A DNA stretch of 45,136 bases, taken from positions 1-45,136 of the forward strand of contig NZ_NRRF01000042.1 of NCBI RefSeq assembly GCF_016583565.1, given 5' to 3'. Positions 32,220-42,935 of this stretch are shown here, one piece after another. Position numbers and translations under genes: made by a program. The number at the start of each line of letters is the position of its first letter. Position 1 is the stretch's first letter. Origin of the DNA: Thiocystis violacea. Lineage in GTDB: Bacteria; Pseudomonadota; Gammaproteobacteria; Chromatiales; Chromatiaceae. Below the pieces are notes generated by a model, which was not told the DNA's origin, did no database searches, and saw only the letters and a program-made list of their open reading frames with translations.

Positions 32220-33622
32220 CACAGCTCCCTCACATCAACGAAATGCCCGGTCACCGCCGCCGCCGCGGCCATCGCGGGGCTGACCAGATGGGTGCGACCA
32301 CCCTGCCCCTGACGCCCCTCGAAATTGCGATTCGAGGTCGATGCGCAACGCTCGCCCGGCTCCAGCCGATCGGCATTCATGGCCAGGCACATGGAGCAAC
32401 CGGGCTCGCGCCACTCGAAGCCGGCCGCGACGAAGATCTTGTCCAGACCCTCGGCCTCGGCCTGCTCCTTGACCAGTCCCGAGCCAGGAACCACCATCGC
32501 CAGCTTGATGCTGTCGGCGACCTTGCGCCCCCTGGCGATATCGGCCGCGGCACGCAGATCTTCGATGCGCGAGTTGGTGCAGGAGCCGATGAAGACTTTA
32601 TCCGGACGAATCTCGGAGATCGGCGTGCCAGCGGTCAGCCCCATGTACTCGAGGGCGCGACGAATGCCGCTGGCCTTGACCTCGTCGCCCGCATCCTCGG
32701 GGCTCGGGACCCGACCATCGACGGGCAGCACCATCTCGGGCGAGGTGCCCCAGGTGACCTGCGGTTTGATGGTCGCGGCATCGAGGTGGATCACCGCGTC
32801 GAACTGGGCACCCTCGTCACTCACCAAGGACCGCCACGTCGCCGCCGCACGCGCGAACATCTCGCCCGTGGGCGCATAGGGTCGACCGCGCATGTAGGCG
32901 ATGGTCTTCTCATCCGCCGCGACGAGCCCGGCGCGGGCACCCGCCTCGATCGCCATGTTGCAGACCGTCATGCGGCCTTCCATGCTGAGATCACGAATCG
33001 CCTCACCGCCGAACTCGATGACGTAACCGGTGCCGCCGGCCGTGCCGATCTCGCCGATGATGGCCAGCACGATGTCCTTTGCGGTGACGCCCGCGCCCAG
33101 GCTGCCGTCGACGCTGATCAGCATGGACTTCGACTTGCGCTGGATCAGGGTTTGCGTTGCCAGCACATGCTCGACCTCGGAGGTACCGATGCCGAAGGCC
33201 AGCGCACCAAAGGCGCCGTGTGTCGCGGTGTGCGAATCACCGCAAACGATGGTGCTGCCGGGCAGCGTGAAACCTTGCTCGGGGCCGATGACGTGCACGA
33301 CGCCCTGACGCTTGTCGCCCATGCCCAGCTCAGTGATGCCGAAGGTCAGGCAGTTGGTGCCGAGCGCTTCGACCTGAATGCGCGAGACGGGGTCAGCGAT
33401 GCCCTTGGCGCGATCGGTGGTGGGGACATTGTGATCCGGAACCGCCAGGTTCGCCGTGGTGCGCCAAGGCGTGCGCCCAGCGAGGCGCAAACCCTCGAAT
33501 GCCTGCGGAGAGGTCACTTCGTGGATCAACTGACGATCGATGTAGAGTAGAGCCGTGCCATCGTCATCGACACGGACGACGTGCGCGTCCCAGAGCTTGT
33601 CGTAAAGGGTCTTGGCGGCCAT
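32219..33622 (-). CDS. leuC: 3-isopropylmalate dehydratase large subunit LeuC
   Basis: The [4Fe-4S] subunit of isopropylmalate isomerase, 467 residues from [16 protein letters not shown]. The start has GAGGTGG just upstream; the open frame extends to 33670 but that part is not family-like. Cluster cysteines lie in [13 protein letters not shown] and [41 protein letters not shown] is split here over two motifs ([12 protein letters not shown] and [12 protein letters not shown]). It is the first gene of leuCDB-asd, with a candidate promoter at 33655-33683. Confidence 0.96.
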   Translation of the reverse strand: MAAKTLYDKLWDAHVVRVDDDGTALLYIDRQLIHEVTSPQAFEGLRLAGRTPWRTTANLAVPDHNVPTTDRAKGIADPVSRIQVEALGTNCLTFGITELGMGDKRQGVVHVIGPEQGFTLPGSTIVCGDSHTATHGAFGALAFGIGTSEVEHVLATQTLIQRKSKSMLISVDGSLGAGVTAKDIVLAIIGEIGTAGGTGYVIEFGGEAIRDLSMEGRMTVCNMAIEAGARAGLVAADEKTIAYMRGRPYAPTGEMFARAAATWRSLVSDEGAQFDAVIHLDAATIKPQVTWGTSPEMVLPVDGRVPSPEDAGDEVKASGIRRALEYMGLTAGTPISEIRPDKVFIGSCTNSRIEDLRAAADIARGRKVADSIKLAMVVPGSGLVKEQAEAEGLDKIFVAAGFEWREPGCSMCLAMNADRLEPGERCASTSNRNFEGRQGQGGRTHLVSPAMAAAAAVTGHFVDVREL

Positions 33623-33654
33623 GGCCCACCTCAGCGCGAAAAAGAGAATCGCGT

Positions 33655-33683
33655 AGGATAGACCGCGCACATCCGAGTTTCAA
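33655..33683 (-). promoter_or_regulatory. Candidate sigma-70 promoter of leuC
   Basis: On the minus strand TTGAAA (33683-33678), a 17-base spacer and TATCCT (33660-33655) lie about 33 bases before the leuC ATG. The boxes match at five of six and four of six positions. The -35 overlaps one arm of the palindrome at 33680-33710. Confidence 0.5.
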
Positions 33684-33710
33684 TTCCCGGCGCGGGAACG
33701 CGGGAGTTGA
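33680..33710. promoter_or_regulatory. Palindrome between divergent promoters (candidate operator)
   Basis: TCAATTCCCG (33680-33689) and CGGGAGTTGA (33701-33710) form a 10-bp inverted repeat with one mismatch around an 11-base centre. The outer TTGA of each arm is part of an opposing -35 box, so a bound dimer could repress both leuC and the divergent gene. Confidence 0.4.
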
Positions 33711-33736
33711 GGGGACGCGGTCGGGGGCGGCATAAT
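33707..33736 (+). promoter_or_regulatory. Candidate sigma-70 promoter of the zinc-ribbon gene
   Basis: TTGAGG (33707-33712), an 18-base spacer and CATAAT (33731-33736) precede the ATG at 33765. The -10 box matches at five of six positions. Confidence 0.5.
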
Positions 33737-33764
33737 CGGCCGCGAATCGAGAACGAGGTAGAGG

Positions 33765-34289
33765 ATGCCGGACCGCGCAGAGACCGAGACGCCGCCGAGC
33801 ACCCGCCCTCAGTATCGGACGGCCCGGCTCGGCGGTCGGCTGCTGGCGGGCGCCGGATGGATCCTGGCACTGCTTGGCCTGGCCTGGATCGCCACGGCGG
33901 CATGGCTGGAGAAGGGCCTCGCGGTTCTGGGCATCGGCGCGTTGACCTGCGTCTCGGGCGGCTTCATGGTGGTCACCGGCCAGCTCATTCGCGCCACGGT
34001 CGATAGCGCCAATCAAACCCGTGAGATCCTGCAACTGCTGCGATCGGGCCCCCTGCAATGGGCCACGCACCCACCGTCCCCACCGTTGCCCGCGGCCCCG
34101 CCCGAGCGCACGCCGGAGCAAACCAGCTGGCTCAAGACACCCTCGACGCCGATCTCCGCCGACATGCGCTCCAGCATCGCCAGCGAGAACGTCAGCCCTT
34201 GCGTCAATCCCTTCTGCGCGCGACTGCTCCCGGAGGGCAGCGAGATCTGCCCACACTGCAAGACGCGCCAAAAACGCCTGTCGTACTGA
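33765..34289 (+). CDS. Membrane protein with C-terminal zinc ribbon
   Basis: 174 residues. Two hydrophobic helices (about 24-47 and 51-73: LLAGAGWILALLGLAWIATA and LAVLGIGALTCVSGGFMVV) are followed by a Pro-rich linker (about 96-130) and a C-terminal zinc-ribbon-like motif. The motif is Cys146-x4-Cys151 and Cys162-x2-Cys165 (PCVNPFC...ICPHCKTRQ). The ribosome site is GAGGTAGAGG. It is divergent from leuC and convergent with serS. The ribbon would face the cytoplasm if both ends lie inside. I do not recognise the family; a sensor or adaptor role is only a guess. Confidence 0.75.
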   Translation: MPDRAETETPPSTRPQYRTARLGGRLLAGAGWILALLGLAWIATAAWLEKGLAVLGIGALTCVSGGFMVVTGQLIRATVDSANQTREILQLLRSGPLQWATHPPSPPLPAAPPERTPEQTSWLKTPSTPISADMRSSIASENVSPCVNPFCARLLPEGSEICPHCKTRQKRLSY

Positions 34290-34423
34290 TGCCGGGCCGA
34301 CGTCTGGCGAGAGCCGGCCTGACGCGCTTGCGCGGCCCGCGCATCAATCCATAGAGAAGGCGCACCGCCGTGCAGCCGATAGACGGCTCGGCCCCGACAC
34401 CTGCCATCCATTGCTGGCGGCTG

Positions 34424-34440
34424 CCCGAGCGGCGCTCGGG
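34424..34440 (-). terminator. Hairpin just after serS
   Basis: CCCGAGC-GGC-GCTCGGG, a 7-bp perfect stem, starts two bases beyond the serS stop and lies between converging genes. No T-run follows, so it is a weak terminator candidate. Confidence 0.35.
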
Positions 34441-34442
34441 GC

Positions 34443-36405
<1,963 letters not shown>

Positions 36406-36456
36406 GGCGCTCCAACATCCTCTGGGGTCGTCTGGCCGCTCTCGGCAGACAGGTCT

Positions 36457-37101
36457 TCAAACCGCCGGGCACGCCGAACGCAAGACACAGTCGACACAGC
36501 CCGGGCGGGTCTTGCAGCGCTCCTTGCCATGGCGGACGACCAGGGCATGGTACTCCTTGAACAGGGGAACATCGGGGCCGAGCGCCGTCTCGAAACCCTG
36601 GCGGATCTCCTCGTAGCCCTCGTCGCCCTCGAGCAGACCCAGGCGCGTGAAGATCCGGCGCGTATAGGCATCGACCACGAAGACCGGGCGCTCGAAGGCG
36701 TAGAGCAGCATGTCGTCGGCGGTCTCCGGACCCACGCCCTTCACGCCCAGCAGGTCGCGCCGCAGCGGCGGCGTCTCCAGCGCGCTCAGGCCCTCCAAGC
36801 CTCCCGCGGCGAGAAAGAACTCGCAGAAGGCACTGAGGCGACGCGCCTTGACATTGAAGTAGCCCGCTGGCCGCAGCGCATCGGCAAGCGCATCCGGGGC
36901 GAGCGCCAGGATGGCCTCCGCATCCAGCGCCGCTCGCTCCCGCAGTCTCGCCAGCGCCCGCTCGACATTGATCCAGGCCGTATTCTGCGTCAGGACCGCG
37001 CCGACCATCACCTCGAAAGGCGTATCCGCCGGCCACCAATGCTGAGGTCCATAGACGCCGAATAACGCGTCGTAAACGGCACGCGTACGCTCGGCGTCCA
37101 C
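36457..37101 (-). CDS. Endonuclease III-like DNA glycosylase (MagIII-type, no lyase Lys)
   Basis: 214 residues of the HhH-GPD base-excision family. GAVLTQNTAWINVERAL is the start of the fold. The helix-hairpin-helix is LLGVKGVGPETADD (118-130), and the catalytic Asp is Asp144 in VVDAYTRR. Where endonuclease III has its lyase lysine (GVGRKTA), this protein has Glu126 (GVGPETA). It should therefore be a monofunctional glycosylase, as in the MagIII 3-methyladenine group. A C-terminal cluster motif is present as Cys196-x5-Cys202-x2-Cys205-x5-Cys211, with a first spacing one shorter than the classic x6. It follows the GlgC-like gene by 24 bases. Confidence 0.82.
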   Translation of the reverse strand: MDAERTRAVYDALFGVYGPQHWWPADTPFEVMVGAVLTQNTAWINVERALARLRERAALDAEAILALAPDALADALRPAGYFNVKARRLSAFCEFFLAAGGLEGLSALETPPLRRDLLGVKGVGPETADDMLLYAFERPVFVVDAYTRRIFTRLGLLEGDEGYEEIRQGFETALGPDVPLFKEYHALVVRHGKERCKTRPGCVDCVLRSACPAV

Positions 37102-37125
37102 GATGGCTCCTCCGCGTCTCGGCTG

Positions 37126-38343
37126 CTAGCCCCAGATCCCGCGCGTGACGACGACGATCCCCTGCTCGGACACGGTAAACCGCTCCCGATCCAGGGCGAG
37201 GTCGTGACCGATCTGCTCCCTGGGCGGGATCACCACGTCCTTCTCCACGATGCAGTTGCGCAGATGCGCACCTTCGCCCACCTCGACGCGGTCGAAGAGG
37301 ATCGACTCCTCGACAATGGCCCCGTCCTTCACACGCACGCAGGGGAAGAGGATGGAGTGATTCACACCACCCCCACTGATGACGGTGCCGGCCGCCAGCA
37401 TGGAATTCACGAAGACGCCCTCGTTTCCGCTCATCGGACCGGGCACGGTGCGCGCGGGCGGGTACTGCCCCTGGTAGGTGTGGATTTTCCAATCGTCCTG
37501 ATAGAGGTCGATGGGCGGCTCCGCGTAGAGCAGCTCCATGTTGGCCCGGTAGTAGGCGTCGATGCTCGCCAGATCGCACCAGTAGCGGTCCGGCGTGACG
37601 CGGCCTCGGGCCTGACCGAAACGGTAGGCGACGACGCGCTGCTCCTGCGTAAGTGGCGCGATGATATCCAGCGCGATATCCCTGTCCTCACGCTGTCCGC
37701 GCGCGATCCGATCCAATTCCGCCAGCAAGAACGCCTTGTCGAAGAGGTAGACCCCCATCGTCTGGAGATGCTCTTGCGCCCCGCCCTCCTCCAGCGGATC
37801 CGGCGCGGCGCGCGCGAGGGCGCGGATGCACTCGTCCTCGTCCACCACGACCCTGGCCTGAGTCCCGAACCCAGGGTTGCTCGTCGCCCTCACGGCAACC
37901 GTGACCTTGGCCTGCGCCTCCTTGTGTGCGCGCACGAGCTCCGCGTAGTCCATGCGGTACACCGCGCCGCCATCCAGCACCAGCACATGGCTGGCGCGAT
38001 TGCGCTCGATGAGATAGCGGTTCTGGCGCAGCGCATCGAAGGGGCCGGCATACCACTCCTGGCTCTCGCGCATTTGCGGCGGCAGCGGCGTGATGAACTC
38101 GCCGAGCTCCGGATTGAAGATCGACCAGCCGTCGCGCAAGTGCTTCTGCAGCGAGTGGCTCTTGTACTGCGTGAGCACGAGGACCTGCCGCAGACCGGAG
38201 TGCAGACAGTTGGCGAGTGAGAAGTCGATGATCCGATACTTGCCGCCGAAAGGGACCGCCGCCTTGGTTCTGTGCTGCGTGAGCACCTCGGGGCCTGCGC
38301 CGCGGTCGATCGCAAGAATGAGGATGAGGGTATCAGCGGACAT
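37126..38343 (-). CDS. GlgC-like protein lacking catalytic motifs (probable pseudoenzyme)
   Basis: 405 residues, colinear with bacterial ADP-glucose pyrophosphorylase GlgC from end to end. VPFGGKYRIIDFSLANCLHSG, VLTQYKSHSLQKHLRDGWS, YWCDLASIDAYYRANMEL and the left-handed beta-helix C-terminus are all recognisable. The catalytic motifs are altered. The nucleotide loop LAGGRGxRLxxLT reads LAIDRGAGPEVLT (10-22). The catalytic Asp of GDHxY is lost (GGAVYRMDY, 125-133). The sugar-phosphate FVEKP block reads RALARAAPD (174-182). The fold outside these sites is well kept, which suggests a selected, non-catalytic regulatory partner of a true GlgC (like Firmicutes GlgD) rather than a decaying gene. 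It is the first gene before the glycosylase, with a 93-base gap after pdxJ. Confidence 0.85.
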   Translation of the reverse strand: MSADTLILILAIDRGAGPEVLTQHRTKAAVPFGGKYRIIDFSLANCLHSGLRQVLVLTQYKSHSLQKHLRDGWSIFNPELGEFITPLPPQMRESQEWYAGPFDALRQNRYLIERNRASHVLVLDGGAVYRMDYAELVRAHKEAQAKVTVAVRATSNPGFGTQARVVVDEDECIRALARAAPDPLEEGGAQEHLQTMGVYLFDKAFLLAELDRIARGQREDRDIALDIIAPLTQEQRVVAYRFGQARGRVTPDRYWCDLASIDAYYRANMELLYAEPPIDLYQDDWKIHTYQGQYPPARTVPGPMSGNEGVFVNSMLAAGTVISGGGVNHSILFPCVRVKDGAIVEESILFDRVEVGEGAHLRNCIVEKDVVIPPREQIGHDLALDRERFTVSEQGIVVVTRGIWG

Positions 38344-38436
38344 AGAATGGGCAGACCTGACAGATGAGGCGTCGCGAAAGCCGGACAGTCTAGCCGTGAC
38401 GCAGCGGCAAAATCCAGGACCGACTGACCAGCTTGG

Positions 38437-39198
38437 CTATGGCTCCGCCCAACGTCCGGCGTTGATGACGCGTTTCATATCCCGCACGGCCTGATCCAGG
38501 CCGCAGAAGACCGAGCGCGCGATGATCGAGTGCCCGATGTTGAGCTCGCGCACACCAGGAATGGCCGCGATCGCCTTGACGTTGTGGTAGTCGAGGCCAT
38601 GGCCGGCGTTGACATGGAGCCCGAGTTCGAGCCCCAGCGCGACAGCCTTGTGGATGCGCGCCAGCGCCTCGTCACGCTCGCCCGGCGTTGCGGCATCGGC
38701 ATAGTGCCCGGTGTGGATCTCCACGACCGGCGCGCCCACGGCCTTGGCGGCCTCCAGCTGCGCCGGGTCGGCATCGATGAAGAGCGAGACCCGCACGCCC
38801 GAGTCCGCGAGGCGCGCGCAGAAGTCTCTCAGCTCGTCGCGGCGGCTGACGACATCCAGGCCGCCCTCGGTCGTCAGCTCCTCGCGCCGCTCCGGCACCA
38901 GGCAGCAGTCGGCAGGCTTCAGCTCGCAGGCGATGACGCCCATCTCGGGCGTTGCCGCCATCTCGAGGTTCATGCGCGTCTGCAGGATACCGCGCAGCAT
39001 GCGCACGTCGCGGTCCTGGATGTGCCGGCGGTCTTCGCGCAGGTGGAGGGTGATGGCGTCGGCACCCGCCTGCTCCGCGACCAGCGCCGCCTGAATGGGC
39101 TCTGGGTAGCGGGTGCCGCGCGCCTGCCGCAGGGTCGCCACGTGGTCGATGTTGACGCCCAGCAGTCTCTCGTCATGGTGCATTGCGTCTGTAGGCAT
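38437..39198 (-). CDS. pdxJ: Pyridoxine 5'-phosphate synthase PdxJ
   Basis: Condenses 1-deoxyxylulose 5-phosphate with 3-amino-2-oxopropyl phosphate to make pyridoxine phosphate. 253 residues. [21 protein letters not shown] is the N-terminal signature. [51 protein letters not shown] and [13 protein letters not shown] follow along the TIM barrel. GGAG lies eight bases before the ATG. It is the last gene of the lepA-to-pdxJ cluster, next after recO. Confidence 0.97.
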   Translation of the reverse strand: MPTDAMHHDERLLGVNIDHVATLRQARGTRYPEPIQAALVAEQAGADAITLHLREDRRHIQDRDVRMLRGILQTRMNLEMAATPEMGVIACELKPADCCLVPERREELTTEGGLDVVSRRDELRDFCARLADSGVRVSLFIDADPAQLEAAKAVGAPVVEIHTGHYADAATPGERDEALARIHKAVALGLELGLHVNAGHGLDYHNVKAIAAIPGVRELNIGHSIIARSVFCGLDQAVRDMKRVINAGRWAEP

Positions 39199-39222
39199 GT
39201 CGAACTCCTTGATTCGAAAAAA

Positions 39223-39927
39223 CTAACCGTCGGCGCCGAACCAGCGGCGATAGAGTTCGCGGCTCTGCAGCGGGCGCTCGCCCAGATGGGGCGCCAGCGC
39301 CGCACGCAAGAGACCGCGTGCCTCGCGACGCTGCCAAGGCTCGAGCCGATGACCGGCGGCCAAGGCCAAAAGCGTTGCCCCCGAAAGGCCCGCATCCGCC
39401 TCTCGGACACCCGAGTCCGTGTCGTAAACATAGGACAGCTCCCGCTCGACGGGGCTCCCGTTCGAGGCAACGCGGTCCAGCGTCATGCCATAGCCCAGCT
39501 CATCGAGCAGGCGCAGCTCGAACTGGCGGAGCCGCGTCTCCAGGTCAGCGTCCTCGACCAGCCCGGTCAGCGCGGCCTGATAGAAGGCGAACAGCGCATC
39601 ATGCGGGTCGTTCCGGCCCAGGAGTCGCACCAGGAGCTCGTTGAGATAGAAGCCACCGACCAGGGCGCGACCCCGCAGGGGTAGCGCTGAGCCAGCGCCC
39701 TCGACCTTGGTGAGCGTGCGGACCTCGCCGCGCCCCGTCACCGCTAGCCAGAGGGGCTGGAAGGGCTGCAAGAGCGCGCTCGAGCCGCCCTTCGCGCGAC
39801 GGGCACCCTTGGCGATGGCCGGGAAACGCCCCTGCCCGCTCCCGAAGACGTCCAGGAGCAGACTGGTGTTGCCGTAATCGCGGCGGTGAAGAATGAAGGC
39901 CAGGAAGAGGGCTTCGTGACGAGACAC
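39223..39927 (-). CDS. recO: DNA repair protein RecO
   Basis: Recombination mediator that helps RecA load on SSB-coated DNA. 234 residues. The N-terminal OB fold is recognisable in AFILHRRDYGNTSLLLDVF and GRFPAIAKGARR, and LVGGFYLNELLVRLL starts the helical part. The zinc-binding cysteines of Deinococcus-type RecO are not seen, as in other proteobacteria. The GTG start at 39927 has no clear ribosome site. It lies between era and pdxJ, the usual order. Confidence 0.92.
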   Translation of the reverse strand: MSRHEALFLAFILHRRDYGNTSLLLDVFGSGQGRFPAIAKGARRAKGGSSALLQPFQPLWLAVTGRGEVRTLTKVEGAGSALPLRGRALVGGFYLNELLVRLLGRNDPHDALFAFYQAALTGLVEDADLETRLRQFELRLLDELGYGMTLDRVASNGSPVERELSYVYDTDSGVREADAGLSGATLLALAAGHRLEPWQRREARGLLRAALAPHLGERPLQSRELYRRWFGADG

Positions 39928-39994
39928 GGGTTGCGATCTATACCGCGGAGGCCATCTCGGGAGCAGCCAGCGGGCTCGGTGGGCAGTGAGCCGT

Positions 39995-40900
39995 TCAGCG
40001 GTCCTCGCTGTAGCCGAGGCTGGCGATCGCCGCCTCGTCGCTCGACCAGCTCTTCTTCACCTTGACCCAGACCTCGAGATGCACGGGGCAATCGAAGAGC
40101 TTCTGCATTTCCAGCCGCGCCTGTGTCGCCGCCGCCTTGAGCGCCTCGCCCTGCTTGCCGATGATGATGCCCTTCTGGCTCGGCCGCTCCACCCAGATGA
40201 GGGCATGAATCTGGTACCGCCCGTCCCGCTCCTCGAAACGCTCGATCTCGACGCTCGTGCGGTACGGCAGCTCCTCTCCGTAGCGCTGCATGAGCTGCTC
40301 GCGGACCAGCTCGGCGGCGAAGAAGCGCTGCGAGCGGTCCGTCACCTGATCCTCGGGAAAGACCGGTTCGCCTGCCGGGAGCGCCCTCACCACCAGACGT
40401 TCGAGGGCGTCGATCTGATCGCCCTTGGTCGCGGAGACCGGAATCAGCTCCAAGAAGGCATGCCGCTGGGCAAGCTCCTGAAGAAACGGCAGTAAGGACT
40501 GCTTGTCCTCGACACGGTCGACTTTGTTCACGACCCCGATCGCCGGCACGCCGGACTGGGCGATGGCGTCGAGGGCTTGGGCGTCTTCATCCGTCCAGCG
40601 CAGCGCCTCGACGACGAAGAGGACCAGATCCGTCTCCGCGATGGCGGACCGCGCCGTTCGGTTCAGGTAACGATTGAGCGCGTTCGCGCCACGCTGATGG
40701 ATGCCCGGCGTATCCACAAAGAGGATCTGCCCCTCCGGCAAGGTCTTGATACCCAGGATCGAGTGGCGTGTCGTCTGCGCCTTGTGGGAGGTAATGGCGA
40801 GCTTCTGACCCAAAATGCGATTGAGCAGGGTCGACTTGCCGACATTGGGCCGCCCGATGATGGCGACATAGCCGCAGCGCGACGAGGGTTGTTCAGCCAT
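39995..40900 (-). CDS. era: GTPase Era
   Basis: Essential GTPase for 30S maturation. 301 residues. G1 is GRPNVGKSTLLN, G2/G3 are TTRHSILGI and VDTPGIHQRG, and G4 is VNKVDR. The C-terminal KH domain (IIGKQGEALKAAATQARLEMQKLFDCPVHLEVWVKVK) binds 16S rRNA. The start overlaps the rnc stop by eight bases, so rnc and era are coupled. Confidence 0.96.
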   Translation of the reverse strand: MAEQPSSRCGYVAIIGRPNVGKSTLLNRILGQKLAITSHKAQTTRHSILGIKTLPEGQILFVDTPGIHQRGANALNRYLNRTARSAIAETDLVLFVVEALRWTDEDAQALDAIAQSGVPAIGVVNKVDRVEDKQSLLPFLQELAQRHAFLELIPVSATKGDQIDALERLVVRALPAGEPVFPEDQVTDRSQRFFAAELVREQLMQRYGEELPYRTSVEIERFEERDGRYQIHALIWVERPSQKGIIIGKQGEALKAAATQARLEMQKLFDCPVHLEVWVKVKKSWSSDEAAIASLGYSEDR

Positions 40901-41570
40901 CCTGCATCTGCTCCAGCATCAATTCGGCGGCGGCTTGCTCCGCGCGTCTGCGGCTCGTGCCCACACCCCGACTCGTCAGGGTGCCGTCTTGCAGAACGCA
41001 GGTCACGGTAAAGGTCTGATCATGCTGATCACCATCGATCGAGAGGACGACATACTCAGGAAGTGGACGTTTACGCGACTGCAGCAACTCCTGCAGTCGG
41101 GTCTTGGGATCCTTGCCGGCGCGGGACGCATCGGTCTGGGTCAAGCGCGCGCGGAACAGCTCCAGCACGACGGCTCGGCTGGCCTCGAAACCGGCATCCA
41201 GGTAGACCGCGCCGAGCACCGCCTCCAGCGCATCCGCCAGAATGGAATCGCGCGCATGCCCGCCGGAGCGCAACTCGCCGGCCCCGAGCCGCAGGTAGTC
41301 GCCCAGCTGCAAGCCGCGCGCGAGCCTGGCCAGCGACTCACGCTTGACCAGGGAGGCCCGCATGCGGCTGAGCGTGCCTTCGTCGGCGCGCGGGAAGGCT
41401 TTCCACAACGCCTCGGCAATGAGGAAGCCGATGAGTGCATCGCCCAGAAACTCGAGCCGCTCGTTGTTCACCGCGCTGGCGCTGCGATGCGTGAGCGCCT
41501 GCTCCAGCAGCGCCCAATCCTCGAACGCATGCCCGAGGCCAAGCGCAAAACGTCGCGGATCCGCGTTCAC
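40893..41570 (-). CDS. rnc: Ribonuclease III Rnc
   Basis: Double-strand RNA endonuclease processing rRNA precursors and some mRNAs. 225 residues. The catalytic signature is NERLEFLGDALIGFLIAEAL. DILADALEAVLGAVYLDAGF is the second acidic patch. A C-terminal dsRNA-binding domain starts near residue 155 (DPKTRLQELLQSRKRPLPEYVV). It overlaps the DUF4845 gene by ATGA at its start and era by eight bases at its end. Confidence 0.97.
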   Translation of the reverse strand: MNADPRRFALGLGHAFEDWALLEQALTHRSASAVNNERLEFLGDALIGFLIAEALWKAFPRADEGTLSRMRASLVKRESLARLARGLQLGDYLRLGAGELRSGGHARDSILADALEAVLGAVYLDAGFEASRAVVLELFRARLTQTDASRAGKDPKTRLQELLQSRKRPLPEYVVLSIDGDQHDQTFTVTCVLQDGTLTSRGVGTSRRRAEQAAAELMLEQMQDG

Positions 41571-41989
41571 GGCTGCAGGGTCATCTCGACCTGGTGCGAG
41601 AACGACGCGACGGCATCCACATTGAAGAAGAGATGAACCCGATCTTCATAGTCCAGGGTCACGCGGTAGGTGTTCCCATCGACCTTCTTGACGATGAAAT
41701 CCGACCCCTTACGCCCATAGACGCTATTGATATTCAGACGCCGATCGATGGCGCTGGTGATACCGCGGGCGCCGCCCTCGATCTGCTGGGGATTCGCCTT
41801 GACCTCTTCCATGATGGTCCTGAGGGTCCAGAAATCGAGGTAGAGCGGCCCGACCTTGAGGATGATAGTCGCGAAGAAGGCGGCGAGCGCGATGAGCACG
41901 ATGACACCAAGCATGCCCATACCGCGCTGACGCGACTGGCTGCTCGGAATCCTTGATTGGGACATCATTGACTTGGGCATCTTTGGCAC
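41567..41989 (-). CDS. DUF4845 membrane protein
   Basis: 140 residues with one membrane helix near the start (GMGMLGVIVLIALAAFFATII, about 23-43) and a periplasmic rest (YLDFWTLRTIMEEVKANPQQ...SAIDRRLNINSVYG). This matches the DUF4845 family, regularly found between lepB and rnc in gammaproteobacteria. The N-terminal part resembles a type IV pilin leader but lacks a clear prepilin cleavage site. AAGGTG precedes the start. Function unknown. Confidence 0.85.
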   Translation of the reverse strand: MPKMPKSMMSQSRIPSSQSRQRGMGMLGVIVLIALAAFFATIILKVGPLYLDFWTLRTIMEEVKANPQQIEGGARGITSAIDRRLNINSVYGRKGSDFIVKKVDGNTYRVTLDYEDRVHLFFNVDAVASFSHQVEMTLQP

Positions 41990-42004
41990 CTTGGAGCTAT
42001 CCGA

Positions 42005-42853
42005 CTAGTTGATCCCTTCCCAGAGACGCGACCAGGCGATCGGGAATCCGTCGCGCTGCCCGTCCCAATGCATCCAAATGGCGAAGGCCTTGCCGACCAG
42101 GTTGTCTTCCGGCACGAATCCCCAACAACGGCTGTCGTTGCTGTTGTCGCGATTGTCGCCCATGACGAAGTAGTGGCCCTCGGGCACCTTGACGGCACCA
42201 AAGGCGAGAACTTGACAGCCGAACGGCAGATCGGGCGCCCCAGGGCGCTTGAGAATCGCGTGATCGACACCGCTCAGGCTTTCCAGCGCCTCGCGCGCAC
42301 CCGTCATCTCCTTGCCAGACCCCACGCCCGTGTAAGTGCCGATCGGCAGCTGCGGCATGGCCTCGCCATTCACGTAGATGGTCTTGTCGTGGTAGGCAAC
42401 CTCGTCGCCCGGGAGACCGACGACACGCTTGATGTAATCGGTCTTGGGATCCAGCGGAAACTTGAACACCACGACATCCCCACGCCGAGGCTCGCCGATG
42501 TCGACGACCTTGGTGTTGACGACGGGCAGCCTCAGCCCATAGGAGAACTTGTTGACGAGGATGAAATCACCCGTCAAGAGGGTTGGCATCATCGAATTGG
42601 ACGGGATCCGGAACGGCTCGACGAGGAAGGAGCGCAGGACGAGCACGGCGAAGATGACCGGAAAGAACGACTTGGCGTACTCGACCAGGATCGGCTCCTT
42701 GTAGGCCGGATGCGTCTCGGCGGCGCTAGGATCATCGACATCCGCCGCCACGACGGCGCGCCGCCGCGGCGCGAACAGGACGGCGTCCAGGAGCCAAATC
42801 CCGCCGGTCAGGGCGGAGGCCAGTACGAGAAAGGCGGGAAAATCGAAAGTCAT
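42005..42853 (-). CDS. lepB: Signal peptidase I LepB
   Basis: Cleaves signal peptides of exported proteins at the outer face of the inner membrane. 282 residues. Two membrane helices (about 5-27 and 62-77) precede the catalytic Ser87 in IPSNSMMPTLL. The general-base Lys142 is in DYIKRVVGLPGDEV, and GDNRDNSNDSR is box E. It is between lepA and the DUF4845 gene, the conserved lepA-lepB order. No strong ribosome site is visible before the ATG. Confidence 0.96.
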   Translation of the reverse strand: MTFDFPAFLVLASALTGGIWLLDAVLFAPRRRAVVAADVDDPSAAETHPAYKEPILVEYAKSFFPVIFAVLVLRSFLVEPFRIPSNSMMPTLLTGDFILVNKFSYGLRLPVVNTKVVDIGEPRRGDVVVFKFPLDPKTDYIKRVVGLPGDEVAYHDKTIYVNGEAMPQLPIGTYTGVGSGKEMTGAREALESLSGVDHAILKRPGAPDLPFGCQVLAFGAVKVPEGHYFVMGDNRDNSNDSRCWGFVPEDNLVGKAFAIWMHWDGQRDGFPIAWSRLWEGIN

Positions 42854-42935
42854 GATCTGTGAATGCGAATCCGTGTCTGAATGCGATCGCCCGAACGCGC
42901 CGCGGACGTGTCTTGCCCGTCAGTGGCCGCGGCGG

